Shown: in pieces, positions 58,493 through 64,000 of the stretch
Position numbering within the stretch: the stretch's first letter is position 1
Layout: the number at the start of each line of letters is the position of its first letter
Assembly: GCA_964006375.1 (NCBI GenBank)
Contig: OZ023266.1
Coordinates: 157,782,792-157,846,791 of the forward strand
Direction: 5' to 3'
DNA from: Tillus elongatus
Taxonomy: Eukaryota; Arthropoda; Insecta; Coleoptera; Cleridae
DNA length: 64,000 nucleotides
Translations under genes and position numbers: made by a program
The notes under the pieces: generated by a model
What the model saw: the letters and a program-made list of their open reading frames with translations, nothing else
The model's database searches: none
What the model was told of the DNA's origin: nothing

Positions 58493-59328
58493 GTCATAAT
58501 TGTAATAACAAAACGCAACATTGTTAGAAACACCGCTTTAATGCCATTTTGAAAGCGAACTATAATTCCCAACCCGCCTGAATCACGAATAAAACACCCC
58601 TTACCTGTGTTGCTGCCTGTAACGACTCGTTAGTTATGTCAACACAACTGCCTAGTTAATTTGTTGTTTTATAATTTAACCGCAGAAGTTAGAACCGATA
58701 CTTTATTAACTTATCATTAAGAAAGTTCGGAAACGCGAAAGATAAATAATTCACTTCGTATACACAGCCACATAAAAATTTTACTGGTGGAGAATACAAA
58801 ATTCACTCTTCCTTGAAAAATGATTGAGCATTCAATTAACTCTCTTGTAAAGTTTGAACTTTATCAATTTTAACACGTTCCTTAGTTGATTTCTACCCAA
58901 ATTTGCTGTTAGATATGCCACTAGCGTACAAATTACAAAATTTATAAGGCGTATGGATATATGAACACATTTCATAGGTAAGGTGAAATTATCTACCCCA
59001 ACGAGCGTAATAAATTCAGGGCACACGGATCATTTCTATAACATTTCACCCGGAATTATCGGATTCTTTCCCACTTGAGTGGTAAAATAACCTTTTTGTA
59101 TTGACTTATTTGAAATTTGCAGCGCAAGATATAATCTCATAGGATTGATTTTTTTTTCATTTTTGAGAGCATTCAGCATCTCTGATCAGAAAGGAAATAA
59201 CTCAATACGCGCTTCCGGATAGAAAACGAATTGGCTTTATACATGACTCCAAAAATTACATTACAAAATTTGTGGTGAAATTGTGGTGACATTTTTCATA
59301 CAGCTCGTTCAAGAGGGCACAGCGCATT
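58493..59328. other. Apparently non-repetitive intronic stretch
   Basis: No TE similarity or recognisable exon. One 64-codon minus-strand frame at 58832-59026 is unsupported. Confidence 0.4.
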
Positions 59329-61200
59329 TTTTTATTTTTTTATTTCAACAACACACCACGAGGGCTTACAGCTTAAATACTATCGTACCGTGGGTGTTGA
59401 CAGGGAGGAAAGAGGCAACTTGTTAATTCTGGACTTGAAGGTTTGGAGGCTCGGAGGAGAAGGAAAAACATGTGCCGGCAAGGAATTCCACAACTTGGAA
59501 GTCCTCGGGACAAAAGAGCGGGCATAACAAGAAGTTCTATGTCTGGTGACCTGGCCAGTAAAAGGGTGCATTTGCTCTGTCCCCCTGGTAGATCTGTTGA
59601 GGGCAGCAGGTGGGGGAACTATGGAGGAAAGCCCCTCTGAGCAGTGCCCGTGCAGATATCTATAAAATAGAGAGAGGTCACCAACGGCACGTCGGTGGGC
59701 AAGGGATGGAAGCCTTTGTGTGAGGGTAGGGTCACCGATGAGACGTATAGCTCGCTTTTGAATGGAGTCCAGGATAGCGAGTGTAGAAGCGGCAGCTGCA
59801 CCCCAGATGTGGGAGCAGTATTCGAGGTTTGGCCTTATTTGTAAAGTATATAAGGTATAGAGATTAGCTGGTGAAAAGTATTTGCGAGCCCGGAAGAGGA
59901 AACCTAATTTCTTAGCAGCCGCTTCTGCAATTGATGTGACATGTTGGTGCCAATTAAGATTTTGATCCACAGAAATGCCAACAAGAGAAAAGGACTCATT
60001 ACATTGAATAACTTGGTTGTTCATTGTGATGGGTCTAGGGCTGGTGTATCTCTTATGAGAAAGAAAGCAAGACTGAGATTTGGTGGGGATGAATTGTACA
60101 AGATTTCTACTTCCCCAGTCTAATATTTTTTGGATATTCACGGAGACAGAACCCTCCATGAGTCTGCGATCCTCATCTAATTGGGCTAAAGAGACAGGCT
60201 TAGAATATTGTATATTTGAGAGGAGGGTGCTGCCGTCCGCGTAACTGTGAAGTGGGTTGGATGTGCTAGAGAGGAGATCATTGATGTGGAGAAGAAACAA
60301 AGTAGGGGCTAAAGCTGAACCTTGAGGAACTCCTGCATTAATTGGATACAGTTTAGAGGAATGGCCATCCACAACAACAGAAATGCTCCTGTTGGAGAGA
60401 AAATTCGCTGTCCAGGTACAAAGTTTTGGTGGTAGGCCATAGGCCGGAAGTTTATTAAGCAGCGCTGCGTGCCAGACCTGGTCGAATGCTTTGGATATGT
60501 CTAGAGCCACAATCTGGGATTCACCGTGTAGTTCCATAGACTTGTTCCAAGAATGGGTCACAAAAGAAAGGAGGTCGGCAGTCGATCTGCGCTGACGGAA
60601 TCCATACTGCCTGTCGTGGGTTAGACTGTGTTTTTCCAGAAATTTTAGTAATTCGGTGTTTATATACTTTTCCATCACTTTAGAGACGACTGAAAGGAGA
60701 GAAATAGGCCTGTAGTTGCTAGGAAGCGCTTTGGATCCTTTCTTGGGGATGGGTTGTACTCGAGCAGTTTTCCAGTTACTAGGGAATATGCCTTTATTGT
60801 AAGATATCTGAAATAGACGAGTCAGGACAGGAGCAAGTTCTGGTGCGCATTTTTTGAGAACAATTGCTGATATCTCGTCAAGGCCAGAGGCTTTCCTGGT
60901 GTTAAGAGAAGAGAGCATCTTTCGTACCTTTTTAGTTTTGAAAATGATATCCGTCATTTTATGCGCGACATTGGGGACTGTTGGTGGTTGAACATTTGGA
61001 GGTGGGTTGAGAGTAGAATTGCTGGCGAACAACGAAGCAAAAAGTTCAGCCTTGTCCAGGGCGGTAGAAACAATTTCACCCGCTGAGACAAGAGGTGGGA
61101 ACGTGCTTTTGCAGAAATTATTCCCAATAGATTTAGCAAAAGTCCAGAAGGGTTTGCCGCCGTTAGAGCTTAATAGGACTTTGTTTTTGATTTGGATTTT
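59329..61200 (-). pseudogene. CR1/Jockey-type LINE with mutated YADD motif
   Basis: Minus-strand frame from about 61195 to 59380. The linker LSSNGGKPFWTFAKSIGNNF is followed by the fingers LSSLNTRKASGLDEISAIVL, motif A IVALDISKAFDQVWHAALL, motif B NAGVPQGSALAPTLFLLHIN, motif C HSYADGSTLL, then thumb RPNLEYCSHIWGAAAAS and the C-terminus ..LSSLSTPTVR. Motif C should read YADD; the second catalytic Asp is Gly, so the enzyme should be inactive although the frame is otherwise open for 550 codons. The 3' UTR TGTGTTGTTGAAATAAA and its A/T-rich tail end at 59329. 5'-truncated at about 61200. Same family as the fragments at 4229 and 5812. Confidence 0.88.
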
Positions 61201-61610
61201 TTTATCTGTTCAGGTACAGGGTACTCGGCAGAAATAAAAAATCAAATTCCCTGACATTTCCAGGTACAAGTGATTTTTTCATAATACTCGTAATGAACCA
61301 CACACATCTCTGAATACTTTTTCTTTAAAAAATCAGATTCTTTTTAACCATTATCAAAAACATAAATATGGTTAATTCTGTTAACTAATACAGAAATGTC
61401 ATAAATGTCTACCTGCCAAATTACTAAAGTACTACTCGTTTTTTCAGTAACTACTTCAGAAAATCATGATATGAATTATTGAACGTTCCGTCAGCTTATC
61501 GTTGATTTCTGTATTTCTCACTTCTCATAATTTCTTTACACTAACATACAGAATGCGTTGCAATGATAAACTGTTCTCTTCTGCATTACAATACAAATGT
61601 CCTTATACAA
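61201..61610. other. Spacer, nothing recognised
   Basis: AT-rich. Contains TTCAGGTACAGGGTACTCGG and a partial inverse (TTTCCAGGTACAAGTG) but no assignable element. Confidence 0.35.
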
Positions 61611-64000
61611 ATAATAATAATAATAAAGTTTATTTTCAACAAAAAGCATACAAAGTAAGATACAAAATAAATTTTCAACGAAAGAACTTACAAAATATTG
61701 TAAAAAATAAATTTAATAAAAAAATGTTCTCTGCAATATAATAATAATAAGGCAAACCAACTGTAAAAACATAAGCGCTAAAAATAAACACCTTTTCCCA
61801 CAGAAGCATAGCTTGTGTGTGGGATTTTGGGAATCTATATCAAATCGCATATTAACACAACAAAAAAACAATTATAAATTCAAGTCGCTCTGTACCCTAA
61901 TCAACAAACAAACCCATCCAACATTGCAACCGGTCACCACCATACAGGCACATACTCTCACATGAAAATGCATCATTTCATAGATAATACCTGTTATGAA
62001 CTGAACAGAACTGGCCAGCATTCCGCTGTATTCTCATTTACACTTTTCTTGCACCCACTATCTCAATTCGCTATACACACATAAATACACAGCTTTGTTT
62101 TCACCACGTACATACCAGTCTTCGCACGCCCATTCATACACTTATATGTGCTCCAAGGCTCCCATATTCACTCACACCACATACCTCAACATGCCCTCAC
62201 CTACTCTCAATATGCACACACATTCGTATACAAAATAACAGCGCCACACGCTCGTGCACCCAACATTCCATCAATATCAGCACATTTTTCCAATCCTGCT
62301 GTTTATGGTGCCATAACCTGTCTATGCACGATTCGATGGACCAGTTCACGTGCAGTAAATATCCACTTTTTAATCTTAGTTTTAAATCTATTATAAGGTC
62401 CAGTGCTTCCAATGTCACCAGGCAGTGCATTATAGAGTCGACCGCAATAAAACAGGTGACATTGCTGCCCCACAGTTTTCCGTGGCCTATTTGTCACCAC
62501 GTTGTTACTCCTATTACGGAATTCATACACAGGATTACATAGCTCCAGGGTATCATCACATCTCTTGAGATACAATATTGAATTCAGGGCGAATATTTGT
62601 TCTAGGTCCATCACGCCTGCCTCATCATATACGAGACGAGACGGGCAAGTACGTGCCTTTCCCATCATTAATCTGAGGATCCATCTCTGTGCTACCTTAA
62701 CGTTTCTTAGGTGACACTCTGCAGCTCCACCCCAAGATATAATCCCATATGTCAAGTGACTCTCAACTAGTGAATAATATAATATTTTCATCTGTTTATA
62801 CTCCAGAATGTTCTTCAGATACTTGAATATATAAACAAAATTTCTCAGTTTTTTTTGTCAGAAAATCAGCATGCTTATGCCACCTTAAATTTGAATCAAT
62901 TATTATTCCTAGATACTTAACTTCCATCGCAGACTTGATTTCCATATTTCTAGATTTATCTATGCTCAAAGACTGATATGATGGTCCGCTATCCACATGG
63001 TTCGAAAAAGCAACATAGCATGTCTTATTTACATTAATTGTAAGGTGGTTTTGGTCAAACCAGTTTTTTATTTTGGCGAGATCTGTCTCCACCTTTTCTT
63101 TAAGTGCATCCCAGGAATCAGCACTATAGCAAACCGCCGTGTCGTCTGCAAAACTTATTATATTTCCCGTTGTTTCCTGCTGAAATAGTGAATTCAGATA
63201 GATAATAAACAACAGCGGCCCCAAAACACTTCCCTGTGGCACACCACATTTCTAAGCTCACTGTATGTTCCGTTAATACATACGCACTGAAGGCGATCAC
63301 TTAGGTAACTCTGAAACAATTTCAAAGCCACCCCTCTTACCCCCATATCGAACAACTTGTCAAGTAATATTCTGTGACTGACGGTATCAAACGCCTTCTC
63401 TAAGTCCAAAAAGACGCAAAGGTTCTGTTTACCAGAGTCCAGCGCCCCATATATCAACCCAGTCAATGCAGCCATGGCATCCTCCGTGCTCTTACCTTCG
63501 GTAAAACCAAACTGACTTTTAGAAAGCACTCCATATCTTGCTAAAAAATTGCCCAATCTACTTTTTATTACTTTCTCAATCACCTTGGCAATATTTGACA
63601 AGAGTGACACCGGTCTATAGTTCTGCATATCCTCCCTCTCGCCTTTTTTATAAAGCGGCTTAATAACTGAAATTTTGAATATCCCAGGCACTTTACCCTC
63701 TTCCAAACATCTATTTAGCAGATAGGTCAAAGGCCTAACAATAACGCCAGAAATTTGAAGCAGTGCTGGTTTCAATTCCCTTATCAGTTTTATAACCTCT
63801 TCCTCAGATACTGGCAATAAATATATTGAGTTATTATTGTGCACCCTCTTTTCCTGCATCTCACTGGGCTCAAATTTTCCTGCCAATTTTTTTGCTACAT
63901 TAGCATAATATTCATTAAATTCATTTGCTATCTTCTTTCTGTCTTATATCAGTTCAGCATTTATCCTTATCTCTTTTATCGTCCTCATTCCGGTTTTTTC
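61611..64000 (-). pseudogene. Jockey/CR1-superfamily LINE, runs off the window end
   Basis: Minus strand, entering at 64000: [20 protein letters not shown], then [20 protein letters not shown] and motif [20 protein letters not shown] frameshift near 63240 lies within motif B ([17 protein letters not shown]). Motif C is ISFADDTAVC, then EVKYLGIIIDSNLRWHKHAD, a second shift near 62800, thumb VESHLTYGIISWGGAAE and C-terminus FKTKIKKWIF. It has a long 3' UTR and a (TTA/ATT)n tail at 61611-61626 after AATAAACT. The 5' part lies beyond the window. At least two frameshifts. Confidence 0.85.

Larger units (their letters stand above)
23443..64000 (-). other. Probable upstream intron of the adenylyl cyclase gene (>=40.5 kb)
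   Basis: Begins at the acceptor of the 23293-23442 exon and runs to the window end without a recognised cyclase exon. This is inference: an upstream exon must exist on the minus strand above 23442, and none of the non-TE stretches (58493-59328, 61201-61610) shows one. Confidence 0.55.

Overview
Eukaryotic intronic DNA, probably from an arthropod or another invertebrate. It is AT-rich and gene-poor, and it is crowded with decayed transposable elements: BEL/Pao, Penelope, Jockey/CR1-type and RNase H-bearing LINEs, piggyBac, MITEs and a tRNA-derived SINE. I see no bacterial-type genes.

The only host gene I can support is a calcium/calmodulin-type adenylyl cyclase (rutabaga/ADCY1-like) on the minus strand. 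Two consecutive coding exons are present at 23293-23442 and 8092-8210. Both have consensus splice sites and no stop codons. They join between the last transmembrane helix of the first membrane block and the start of the C1a catalytic domain. The second exon is hidden, because the longest open frame over it is a different, wrong frame. The exons are separated by a 15.1-kb intron. No further cyclase exon was recognised, so most of the window is probably intron of this gene, with an upstream intron of at least 40.5 kb.

The most striking object is a 25,732-bp fold-back (long terminal inverted repeat) element at 30607-56338. It starts ACCGGCGTGAAG, ends with the inverse, and is flanked by the 9-bp duplication CCCCGCCCC. 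It split a Jockey-type retrotransposon: removing the element plus one 9-bp copy brings the host reading frame back into register. The arms are arrays of about 140 monomers of ~176 bp. They run forward to about 46606 and then in reverse to about 55975. Nested higher-order repeats are visible (about 1055 bp = 6 monomers; 3872 bp = 22 monomers). The left arm (~15 kb) has outgrown the right (~9.6 kb). No transposase is visible in it.

Layout: 1-3480 non-autonomous repeats, with a 784-bp long-TIR element nested inside one; 3485-7616 a shuffled BEL/Pao element with LINE insertions; 8092-8210 cyclase exon; 8330-13870 satellites, TA tracts and non-autonomous repeats, including a Harbinger-type MITE; 13880-15203 and 20870-22265 two Penelope loci, each with oppositely oriented fragments; 16708-18745 RNase H-bearing LINE; 18824-20609 broken piggyBac; 22934-23243 mariner-type MITE; 23293-23442 cyclase exon; 23778-26458 and 27060-29816 two related LINEs head to head; 30030-58376 Jockey element split by the fold-back giant; 59329-61200 and 61611-64000 two more LINEs.
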